From: Rhodospirillales bacterium
GTDB taxonomy: Bacteria; Pseudomonadota; Alphaproteobacteria; Rhodospirillales; Magnetospirillaceae
Assembly (NCBI GenBank): GCA_030040955.1
Contig: JASHSH010000142.1
Location: 1-6,142 of the forward strand
Direction: 5' to 3'
DNA length: 6,142 bases
Under the pieces are notes generated by a model. It made no database searches. It worked only from the letters and a program-made list of their open reading frames with translations, and was not told where the DNA came from. This document shows, piece by piece, positions 1 through 4,759 of this stretch (its first letter is position 1; every line of letters begins with the position of its first letter). A program made the position numbers and the translations under genes.

Positions 1-267
1 ATGGGCGCGTTCCTCGGCCCCGGCCGGCTGACCAAGCGCCTGCTCGAGGCGGTGGAGCAGATCAAGCCCTTGGCGGCGCGGGCAAGCCTCAGCCTCGCCC
101 AGTTCGCGCTCGCCTGGGTGCTGCGCCGGCCCGAGGTCGCCTCCGCCATCATCGGCGCGACCCGGCCCGAGCAGGTGGAGGAGAACGCCCAGGCCTCCGG
201 GCGTAGCGTAGATGCCGCGCTGTTCGTCGAGGCCGAGCGCATCCTCGCCCCGGTGCGGACGGAGTAG
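1..267 (+). CDS. Aldo/keto reductase, C-terminal part (5' end outside window)
   Basis: This is the C-terminal 88 residues of an NAD(P)H-dependent aldo/keto reductase, a cytoplasmic TIM-barrel enzyme reducing aldehydes or ketones to alcohols. Seen directly: an uninterrupted frame from base 1 to a TAG stop at 265-267. It contains the family's last-barrel-strand signature at residues 48-62 (AIIGATRPEQVEENA), whose R/E/N residues contact the adenine-phosphate of NADP in known members, preceded by the usual helix 'SLAQFALAWVLRRPEV'. Full-length relatives of the YhdN/Tas/YghZ type have about 310-350 residues, so roughly three quarters of the protein, including the catalytic Asp-Tyr-Lys-His residues, lies upstream. 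The ATG at base 1 is therefore probably an internal methionine. The substrate cannot be inferred. The gene converges on the universal stress gene, with the 283-399 repeat element between them. Confidence 0.9.
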   Translation: MGAFLGPGRLTKRLLEAVEQIKPLAARASLSLAQFALAWVLRRPEVASAIIGATRPEQVEENAQASGRSVDAALFVEAERILAPVRTE

Positions 268-300
268 TCCGGAACGGCTTGATCACCCCCACCCCCACCC

Positions 301-318
301 ATCGACGTATACGTCGAT
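301..318. repeat. Perfect 18-bp palindrome
   Basis: The 18 bases beginning ATCGACGTA are identical to their own reverse complement, with no spacer. The site is embedded in the 283-399 element, 34 bp past the aldo/keto reductase stop codon. A spacer-less palindrome can be a dimeric protein site or a cruciform. It is a poor RNA hairpin because at least three or four central bases must form the loop. Confidence 0.8.
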
Positions 319-359
319 CTCCCCGTTGAAGGGGAGGAGACGTGCACCCAGGATGAACT

Positions 360-384
360 CCCTCCCCCGCTTGCGCGGGGAGGG
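360..384. terminator. GC-rich hairpin, possible bidirectional transcript end
   Basis: CCCTCCCC (360-367) pairs with GGGGAGGG (377-384). After one bulged C (368), two more pairs (369-370 with 375-376) close a TTGC loop. It lies where the aldo/keto reductase (+) and universal stress (-) transcripts converge. There is no T-tract on either side, so it is not a textbook intrinsic terminator; the terminator role is inferred from position and stem strength only. Confidence 0.4.
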
Positions 385-441
385 CAGGGGTGGGGGTGAG
401 TCAGCCGAGGCGCCCTCAGTATGAACTCGACGGGCAGACCG

Positions 442-1275
442 CTACCGGCAGAGCAGCACGGGTATGGTCGCCGCGCCGAGCACGTGGCGCGTCACGCCGC
501 CGAGGATCAGCTGGCGCAGGCGGCTGTGCGTATAGGCGCCCATCACCACGAGATCGGCGCCCTCGCTTCCGGCGTCGGCGAGCAGGCCGCGGCCGACATC
601 GCCGCCGCCCGGCGCGCCGGCGGTGAACAGCCGCGCCGCCGCGCTGATATCGTGCCGCCGCAGATAGTCGACCAGCCCCTCGGGCGGCGGGCTTTGCTCC
701 TCGCGGGCGGCGAGCACGGTGACCCGCTCGGCGCGGGACAGAAATCCGAGCGCGAAGGCAACCGCGCGGGCGGCCTGCGGGCTTCCGTTCCAGAACACCG
801 CGACGTTGCGCCCGATATGGGCGGGCGGATCGGGGGGCGCGAGAAGCAGCGGCCGGCCGGTATCCAGGATCGCCGCGTTCACGGTGACCGGCGAGGGCAG
901 GTCGCGGTCGGCGCGCGGGCGGGCGAGGATGACCAGGTCGGTGAGGCGCCCGGCCGCGGCAACGATATCGTCCTCGCGGCCGACCTCCTCGCGCCAGGCC
1001 GAGGCGACCTGGTTCCTGCCGGCGGCCTCGTCGTATTTGGCGCGCAGCGCCCGGCCGAGCTCGAGCCCGTGCCGGTCGGCGGCGGCGAGCATCTCCTCGA
1101 CCATGGCGCCCGACATGCCCTCGCCGATCAGCGGCACCGAGCCGGCCGGATCGGGCCGCACATGCATGACGTCGAGCCGGGCCTTGAAGTCGCCCGCGAC
1201 CAGGAAGGCCGCGTCCAGCGTGGCGGAGGCCGTCTCCACGTCCGTGAGGCAAGCGAGTATGGTGCGAAAGTCCAT
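442..1275 (-). CDS. Tandem-domain universal stress protein (UspA family)
   Basis: A 277-residue cytoplasmic protein with two Usp domains (about residues 1-150 and 155-277), twice the length of single-domain UspA. Each half has the alpha/beta Usp pattern: first strands at 3-10 (FRTILACL) and 156-162 (RNVAVFW), last strands ending in 'RPLLLAP' and 'IPVLLCR'. The second half carries GAYTHSRLRQLILGGVTRHVL (246-266), the position of the nucleotide-binding motif G-2x-G-9x-G-S/T. Here the second glycine is Thr249 and the final S/T is Gly260. The first half lacks a clear motif. Such proteins bind ATP or small ligands and help survival under stress; no specific partner can be named. The frame stays open 77 codons further upstream, but start 1275 is preferred: the sequence before it is Arg/Ser-rich shadow, and GGGGAG lies 7 nt ahead (1283-1288). 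It is 88 bp downstream of the fieF-like gene. Confidence 0.92.
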   Translation of the reverse strand: MDFRTILACLTDVETASATLDAAFLVAGDFKARLDVMHVRPDPAGSVPLIGEGMSGAMVEEMLAAADRHGLELGRALRAKYDEAAGRNQVASAWREEVGREDDIVAAAGRLTDLVILARPRADRDLPSPVTVNAAILDTGRPLLLAPPDPPAHIGRNVAVFWNGSPQAARAVAFALGFLSRAERVTVLAAREEQSPPPEGLVDYLRRHDISAAARLFTAGAPGGGDVGRGLLADAGSEGADLVVMGAYTHSRLRQLILGGVTRHVLGAATIPVLLCR

Positions 1276-1308
1276 GCCGCCGCTCCCCTGTCTCCCCCGA
1301 GCGACGCC

Positions 1309-1314
1309 ATTATG
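1309..1314 (-). promoter_or_regulatory. Possible -10 element for the universal stress gene
   Basis: On the minus strand CATAAT (one mismatch to TATAAT) stands out in an otherwise almost pure G/C 88-bp gap, about 34 bases before the stress-gene ATG. It would place a transcript start near 1302. I see no convincing -35 hexamer 16-18 bp upstream, so this is a weak call; the gene may simply be read through from fieF. Confidence 0.25.
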
Positions 1315-1363
1315 CCCGCAGGCGCGCCCGGCCGGGTAGCGCGGAATTCGGCCGCCCCCGCCC

Positions 1364-2311
1364 CTATCCCCCGGCCCGCCTGGCCGGCGGATCGAGCTCG
1401 AAATCGGCGCGCGGCTCGTCGATGCCGGCGGGGTCCTGGTGGACGATGATCTCGGAATTCGGGAATGCCGCGCGCAGGCGCGCCTCGACCGCGTCGGAGA
1501 TGACATGCGCCTGGCGCAGCGTGATGTCGGGGTCGAGCTCGAGATGGAACTGGATGAACTCGACCGCCCCGGTCGAGCGCGTGCGCAGATCGTGCACGTT
1601 GCGCACGCCGGGCTCGGCGCGGCTGATTTCCACGATGCGCGCGCGCGCCTCGTCGGGCATCTCGCGATCCATCAGCACGTCCATCGAGCTGCGCGCGATC
1701 CTGGCCGAGCTCCACAGCAGCGAAAGCGCGATCACGATGGCGAGCAGCGGATCGAGCGCCGCCCAGCCCAGCCGCTCGCCGAGCGCGAGCGAGACGATCA
1801 CCGCCAGATTCATCAGCAGATCGCCGGTGTAATGCGCCTTGTCGGCGCGGATGGCGATCGAACCGGTCTCGCGCACCACCCGGCGCTGGAAATAGACGAG
1901 CAGCAGGGTGAGCGCGGCGGACAGCGCCATCACCGCGATGCCGATCCCGCTGCGCCGCACCGGCTCGGGCGCGAACAGCCGCTGTCCCGCCTCGACGATC
2001 ACGAACAGGGCCGAGCCGGCGATGAACGCCGACTGGCCCAGCCCGGCCAGCGGCTCGGCCTTGCCGTGGCCGAAACGGTGCTCGCGGTCGGCCGGCTGAA
2101 GCGAGCTGCGCACGGCGAGCAGGTTGATCACCGAGGCGGCCGCGTCGAGCGTGGAATCGACCAGGGTGGAGAGCAGCGCGACCGAGCCGGTGGCAACCCA
2201 GGCGGCGAGCTTGGCCGCGATCAGCAACGCCGCCACCGCCACGGCCGCCCGGGTGGCCAGCCGCATCATCGGCGCGCGCGCGCTCAGGGGAACAGACGCT
2301 CGGTCCGCCAT
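1364..2311 (-). CDS. fieF: Cation diffusion facilitator, FieF-type Fe(II)/Zn(II)/Mn efflux transporter
   Basis: A 315-residue inner-membrane transporter of the CDF family that exports divalent metals against protons as a homodimer; close in length and sequence to E. coli FieF (YiiP), recalled from memory. Six hydrophobic segments precede a cytoplasmic domain from about residue 218. All metal ligands known from YiiP are present: site A Asp52, Asp56 (VDSTLD), His160, Asp164; site B Asp75, His78, His82 (ADREHRFGH); C-terminal site His240, His256, His291, Asp293. Substrate preference cannot be read from this. Start 2311 gives an N-terminus MADRASVPLSARAPMMRLAT, like alphaproteobacterial relatives with a short leader before 'MRLA', and has GAGG 7 nt upstream. 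It overlaps the pdxH end by 28 bp. The alternative ATG at 2269 (301 aa) avoids overlap but has no good ribosome-binding site. The gene is probably cotranscribed after pdxH. Confidence 0.93.
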   Translation of the reverse strand: MADRASVPLSARAPMMRLATRAAVAVAALLIAAKLAAWVATGSVALLSTLVDSTLDAAASVINLLAVRSSLQPADREHRFGHGKAEPLAGLGQSAFIAGSALFVIVEAGQRLFAPEPVRRSGIGIAVMALSAALTLLLVYFQRRVVRETGSIAIRADKAHYTGDLLMNLAVIVSLALGERLGWAALDPLLAIVIALSLLWSSARIARSSMDVLMDREMPDEARARIVEISRAEPGVRNVHDLRTRSTGAVEFIQFHLELDPDITLRQAHVISDAVEARLRAAFPNSEIIVHQDPAGIDEPRADFELDPPARRAGG

Positions 2312-2880
2312 CCCTCCCCCTCGCGCAAATACACGATCCGCTCGTGCAGCCGGAACGGCCGGTCGCGCCAGAACTCGAACCGCTCGGGCCGCAGCCGGAA
2401 GCCCGACCAGTTGGGCGGGCGCGGCACCTCGCCGAGCGCGAAGCGCGCCGCCATCTTGGCGACATTGCGCTCCAGCTCGAAGGCGCCGGCCATCGGGCGC
2501 GACTGCGCCGAGGCCCAGGCGCCGATGCGCGAATCGCGCGGCCGCGAGGCGAAATAGGCATCGGCCTCGGCGTCGCCGACCCCGCTCACCGGCCCTTCGA
2601 TCCGCACCTGCCGGCGCAAGCTTTTCCAATGCGCGAGCAAGGCCGCGCGGGGATTGGCGGCCAGCTCCTCGCCCTTGCGGCTCTCCAGGTTGGTGTAGAA
2701 GACGAAGCCCTCCGCGTCGCACGCCTTGAGCAGGACCATGCGCACCGAGGGATGGCCGTCGGCGGTCGCGGTGGCAAGCGCCACCCCGTTGGGATCGTTG
2801 GGCTCGCTTTTCTCGGCCTCGGCGAGCCAGGCCTGGAAAAGCGCGACCGGGTCCTTGTCAGGGTCGGCCATGGTCTCCAT
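2284..2880 (-). CDS. pdxH: Pyridoxamine/pyridoxine 5'-phosphate oxidase
   Basis: PdxH is the cytoplasmic FMN enzyme oxidising PNP and PMP to pyridoxal 5'-phosphate, the last step of de novo vitamin B6 synthesis and of salvage. At 198 residues the length is usual. Visible motifs: EPNDPNGVALATA (26-38), FMN-binding RMVLLK (47-52), FYTNLESRKGEELAANP (61-77), RQVRIEG (90-96), SRPRDSRIGAWAS (112-124) and the C-terminal signature EFWRDRPFRLHER (169-181). Arg177 and His179 match the substrate-contacting Arg-x-His of the E. coli enzyme. The residue after Trp is Arg172, where Gln is commonest. The start is uncertain: ATG 2880 has no clear Shine-Dalgarno; others in frame are ATG 2871 (GGAG 3 nt upstream), ATG 2916 and GTG 2934 (216 aa). 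The conserved core begins at residue 11, so function is unaffected. It is first of three genes on this strand and divergent from the lipoprotein gene. Confidence 0.95.
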   Translation of the reverse strand: METMADPDKDPVALFQAWLAEAEKSEPNDPNGVALATATADGHPSVRMVLLKACDAEGFVFYTNLESRKGEELAANPRAALLAHWKSLRRQVRIEGPVSGVGDAEADAYFASRPRDSRIGAWASAQSRPMAGAFELERNVAKMAARFALGEVPRPPNWSGFRLRPERFEFWRDRPFRLHERIVYLREGEGWRTERLFP

Positions 2881-2913
2881 ATTGCGTCGCGGCGCGGGCA
2901 GCGCGCCAGCGGA

Positions 2914-2941
2914 CATGAAACCGCCGGAAATCACCCTATAT
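2914..2941 (+). promoter_or_regulatory. Sigma-32 (RpoH)-like heat-shock promoter
   Basis: CATGAAA (2914-2920) and CCCTATAT (2934-2941) are separated by 13 bp. The sigma-32 consensus as I recall it is CTTGAAA, 11-16 bp, CCCCATNT; the alphaproteobacterial version is CTTG, 17 bp, CYTATNT. Here CATG, 17 bp, CCTATAT fits the latter with one mismatch. A transcript would start near 2948-2950, about 55 bases before the lipoprotein ATG, and would run on into the J-protein gene, a classic heat-shock class. The -35 box overlaps an alternative upstream pdxH start (ATG 2916), which mildly favours the shorter pdxH. Confidence 0.5.
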
Positions 2942-3004
2942 CATGGGGGCGAAGCCCGGTATGTAGGTGGGCAAGAAACGGAATACGACTCCAACGAGGC
3001 GACC

Positions 3005-3484
3005 ATGAACAGACTCGTGCACCAGATTTCCGCCGTCGCGGTGGCGGCCGCCCTGATCGCCGGCTGCTCCAATACCGGCAACGGCGAGAAGGAGGCCGGC
3101 GGGACCCTGGTCGGCGCCGCCGCCGGCGGCGTGATCGGCTCGCAGTTCGGCAGCGGCTCCGGCAAGCTGGTGGCGACCGGCGTCGGCGTGCTGATCGGCG
3201 CCTTCGTCGGCAACCAGATCGGCAAGTCGCTCGACGCTGCCGACCGTCAGCGCATGCTGGCCGCGCAGCAGGCGGCGTATACCGCGCCGGTGGGCCAGCA
3301 GATCGTGTGGAACAATCCGAACTCGGGCAACAACGGCTCCATCACCCCGGTCAAGGATGGGACCGATGCGAGCGGCAACCAGTGCCGCGAGTTCCAGACC
3401 ACGGTGGTGATCGGCGGCCAATCCCAGCAAGCCTATGGCACCGCCTGCCGCCAGCCCGACGGAAGCTGGAAAGTCGTTCAGTAA
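3005..3484 (+). CDS. Glycine-zipper surface lipoprotein (Rickettsia 17 kDa antigen-like)
   Basis: A 159-residue predicted lipoprotein, probably anchored in the outer membrane. Residues 1-20 form a lipoprotein signal peptide (Arg3, hydrophobic stretch, lipobox LIAGC) with lipidation expected at Cys21. Residues 32-73 are a two-segment glycine zipper (GGTLVGAAAGGVIGSQFG, then GVGVLIGAFVGNQIGKSLD), the hallmark of the 17 kDa surface antigen / glycine-zipper 2TM families. A Gln/Ala-rich helix and a C-terminal domain follow, with two cysteines (127, 148) in the conserved-looking CREFQTTVVIGGQSQQAYGTACRQPDGSW. It most resembles proteins annotated 'RT0821/Lpp0805 family'. Precise function is unknown; relatives are linked to envelope integrity. 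The start is supported by GAGG at 2996-2999, 5 nt ahead, and by the signal peptide. It lies 72 bp before the J-protein gene, in the same direction. Confidence 0.9.
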   Translation: MNRLVHQISAVAVAAALIAGCSNTGNGEKEAGGTLVGAAAGGVIGSQFGSGSGKLVATGVGVLIGAFVGNQIGKSLDAADRQRMLAAQQAAYTAPVGQQIVWNNPNSGNNGSITPVKDGTDASGNQCREFQTTVVIGGQSQQAYGTACRQPDGSWKVVQ

Positions 3485-3510
3485 TCTCCTAATCCTAGTC
3501 GTCGGGAATT

Positions 3511-3532
3511 CCGGCGCCTTCCCGGCCGCCGG
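3511..3532 (+). other. 6-bp stem in the lipoprotein/J-protein gap
   Basis: CCGGCG (3511-3516) pairs with CGCCGG (3527-3532) around a 10-nt loop, between the lipoprotein stop and the J-protein ribosome-binding site. No T-tract follows. It could attenuate read-through or protect transcript ends, but GC-rich DNA gives such stems often by chance. Confidence 0.3.
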
Positions 3533-3536
3533 ATTG

Positions 3537-3554
3537 CCCTCCCGGGGGGAGGGG
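3537..3554 (+). promoter_or_regulatory. Hairpin sequestering the J-protein ribosome-binding site
   Basis: CCCTCCC (3537-3543) and GGGAGGG (3547-3553) form a perfect 7-bp stem with a GGG loop. The 3' arm and loop are the Shine-Dalgarno sequence itself (GGGGGAGGGG, 3545-3554), ending 2 nt before the GTG start at 3557. In mRNA the ribosome-binding site would be paired. This could be a heat-opened RNA switch, a brake relieved by ribosomes arriving from the lipoprotein gene, or a chance result of a C-run facing a G-rich site. Confidence 0.5.
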
Positions 3555-3556
3555 TA

Positions 3557-4492
3557 GTGGACGATCCCTACCAGATACTCGGCGTCGGCCGCGATGCCGG
3601 CCCCGAGGAGATCAAGAAGGCCTTCCGCAAGCTCGCGCGCGGCCTGCATCCCGACCTGCATCCCGGCGACCAACAGGCCGAGGAGCGGTTCAAGCGCGTC
3701 AACGCGGCCTATTCGATCCTGTCCGATCCGGCGCAGAAGGCGCGCTTCGACGCGGGCGAGATCGATGCCTCCGGCGCCGAGCGGCCGCGCGGACCCCGGC
3801 GCGGGCGGGCCGGCGCGCGGGCGGGCGGCAATCCGTTCGGCCAGGGCGGATTCGGCGGCAGCGCCGAGGACATATTCGAGGAGATGCTCCGCCGCCGCGA
3901 TCGCGGCCGGGGCGCGGGCGGCGGCTTCGGTTTCGATCCGTTCGGGCCGGAGGAGCCGCTGCGCGGCGCCGACGCCCACTACGTGCTGCATGTATCGCTG
4001 GGCGAGGCGGTGCTGGGTGCCACCCGGCGCATCGTCATGCCGTCGGGTAAGAGCCTCGACGTCAAGGTGCCGAGGGGCACCGGCGAGGGCACGCAGCTTC
4101 GCCTCAAGGGCCAGGGCCATCCGTCCGACGATTCGGGCGGCGAGCCGGGCGACGCGCTGATCGAAATCCGCATCGACCCGCATCCGCTGTTCACCCGCGA
4201 CGGCGACGATCTGCGGCTCGAACTGCCGGTCACTTTGCCCGAGGCGGTGCTGGGCGCGAAAGTGAACATCCCCACCATCGACGGCCAAGTGGCGCTGACC
4301 ATCCCGCCCGGCTCGAACAGTGGCACCGTGCTGCGCCTCAAGGGCAAGGGCGCGACGCGCGGATCGGGGCGCGGCGACCAGCTGGTCACCTTGCGCGTGG
4401 TGCTGCCGGACCGGCCCGATCCCGAGCTCGAAGCCTTCCTGAAGAAGTGGCAGGACGGGCACCCGTATTCGGTGCGCGACAAGCTCGACTAG
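3557..4492 (+). CDS. CbpA-type J-domain co-chaperone (DnaJ family, no zinc finger)
   Basis: A 311-residue cytoplasmic Hsp40 that would deliver unfolded proteins to DnaK and stimulate its ATPase. Domains: J-domain 1-66 with the essential HPD at 31-33 and helix II KKAFRKLARGLHPD; a Gly/Arg/Phe linker about 78-132 containing GGNPFGQGGFGG and GGGFGFDPFG; two beta-rich substrate-binding domains about 139-210 and 211-285, each with the typical 'V.L.EA.LG' and 'G...RLKG.G' motifs; an amphipathic tail ending DKLD. No cysteine is present, so the DnaJ zinc-finger domain is absent, as in CbpA and other class B J-proteins. It is therefore a paralogue type rather than the main DnaJ. The linker is unusually Arg-rich (RGPRRGRAGARAGG). 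The start is GTG 3557, directly before DDPYQILGV, with GGAGG at 3548-3552. It is probably cotranscribed with the lipoprotein gene. Confidence 0.95.
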   Translation: MDDPYQILGVGRDAGPEEIKKAFRKLARGLHPDLHPGDQQAEERFKRVNAAYSILSDPAQKARFDAGEIDASGAERPRGPRRGRAGARAGGNPFGQGGFGGSAEDIFEEMLRRRDRGRGAGGGFGFDPFGPEEPLRGADAHYVLHVSLGEAVLGATRRIVMPSGKSLDVKVPRGTGEGTQLRLKGQGHPSDDSGGEPGDALIEIRIDPHPLFTRDGDDLRLELPVTLPEAVLGAKVNIPTIDGQVALTIPPGSNSGTVLRLKGKGATRGSGRGDQLVTLRVVLPDRPDPELEAFLKKWQDGHPYSVRDKLD

Positions 4493-4515
4493 TCCCGGAT
4501 CGCTCCTCCTGCACC

Positions 4516-4589
4516 CGTCATGCCCGGGCCGGGCATCCATCTCTCTCAGGGAAAAGCCGTGGATGGCCGGGTCGAGCCCGGCCATGACG
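4516..4589. repeat. 'MAGLDPAIH'-type palindromic intergenic repeat, copy 1 (short form)
   Basis: A 74-bp unit beginning CGTCATGCCCGGG and ending CCCGGCCATGACG; the ends are inverted repeats with one mismatch. Inner arms GCATCCA and TGGATGG also pair imperfectly. It matches copy 2 (4627-4720) closely but lacks an 18-bp segment near the left arm. Units of this form are very abundant between genes in Bradyrhizobium-like genomes, where they are often mistranslated into a peptide MAGLDPAIH (recalled, not searched). Confidence 0.8.
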
Positions 4590-4626
4590 GACGGTGTGGG
4601 GCGACGTCGGCGGGACTTACCCTCAT

Positions 4627-4720
4627 CGTCATGCCCGGGCAGGGCGAAGCCCGAGACCCGGGCATCCATTTCTCTCACGAGAAGAAGTCGTGGATGGCCG
4701 GGTCAAGCCCGGCCATGACG
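4627..4720. repeat. 'MAGLDPAIH'-type palindromic intergenic repeat, copy 2 (long form)
   Basis: A 94-bp unit with the same termini and orientation as copy 1, 37 bp downstream of it. It has an extra segment (4641-4658, AGGGCGAAGCCCGAGACC) forming an additional small stem. The right-hand half, TGGATGGCCGGGTC then AAGCCCGGCCATGACG, differs from copy 1 by one base. Together the two copies occupy most of the 267-bp gap between the convergent J-protein and methyltransferase genes. No T-tract is seen, but the strong stems could halt or stabilise transcripts from both sides. Confidence 0.82.
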
Positions 4721-4759
4721 CTTGGCGATGTCTCGCGGCATGAGATCGGCGGCCGAGGC

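Larger units (their letters stand above)
283..399. repeat. 117-bp intergenic element with 13-bp terminal inverted repeats
   Basis: The ends are perfect 13-bp inverted repeats: TCACCCCCACCCC at 283-295 and its complement at 387-399. Inside lie an 18-bp perfect palindrome (301-318), a 6-bp stem with 6-nt loop (319-324 with 331-336) and a larger hairpin (360-384). The C-rich/G-rich ends and the 'CCCTCCCCGC...GCGGGGAGGG' core resemble a dispersed intergenic repeat common in Hyphomicrobiales genomes (from memory, not searched). It fills most of the 174-bp gap between two convergent genes and encodes no credible protein. It could be a small non-autonomous repeat, a bidirectional terminator, or both. 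Confidence 0.7.

Noticed and set aside
1327..1336. CCCGGCCGGG palindrome between fieF and the stress gene
   Set aside because: A 10-bp G/C-only palindrome is common by chance in such DNA and has no T-tract or partner element.
421..1449. A 342-codon open frame on the plus strand opposite the universal stress gene
   Set aside because: Composition is Arg/Ala/Gly/His shadow-like with no domain pattern, while the opposite strand has a convincing two-domain Usp protein.
1276..1506. A 77-residue N-terminal extension of the universal stress protein
   Set aside because: The extension runs into the fieF 3' end, is Arg/Ser/Pro-rich with no Usp similarity, and a good ribosome-binding site precedes the internal ATG at 1275.
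1439..2557. A 372-codon plus-strand frame opposite the FieF-like gene
   Set aside because: Asp/Arg/His/Gln-rich with no hydrophobic core; the minus-strand frame preserves every CDF metal ligand.
2947..2957. GGGC-GAA-GCCC mini-hairpin in the lipoprotein 5' leader
   Set aside because: Only four base pairs and away from the ribosome-binding site; not distinguishable from chance.
2936..4678. A 580-codon open frame on the minus strand across the lipoprotein gene, J-protein gene and repeats
   Set aside because: It is antisense to two clearly recognisable genes, has no family signature, and its start region is the translated palindromic repeat (VMAGLDPAIHG). Long shadow frames are expected at this GC content.
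4516..4720. The two repeats as a CRISPR array
   Set aside because: Only two units of unequal length with internal dyads and a 37-bp gap; no regular spacers and no cas genes.
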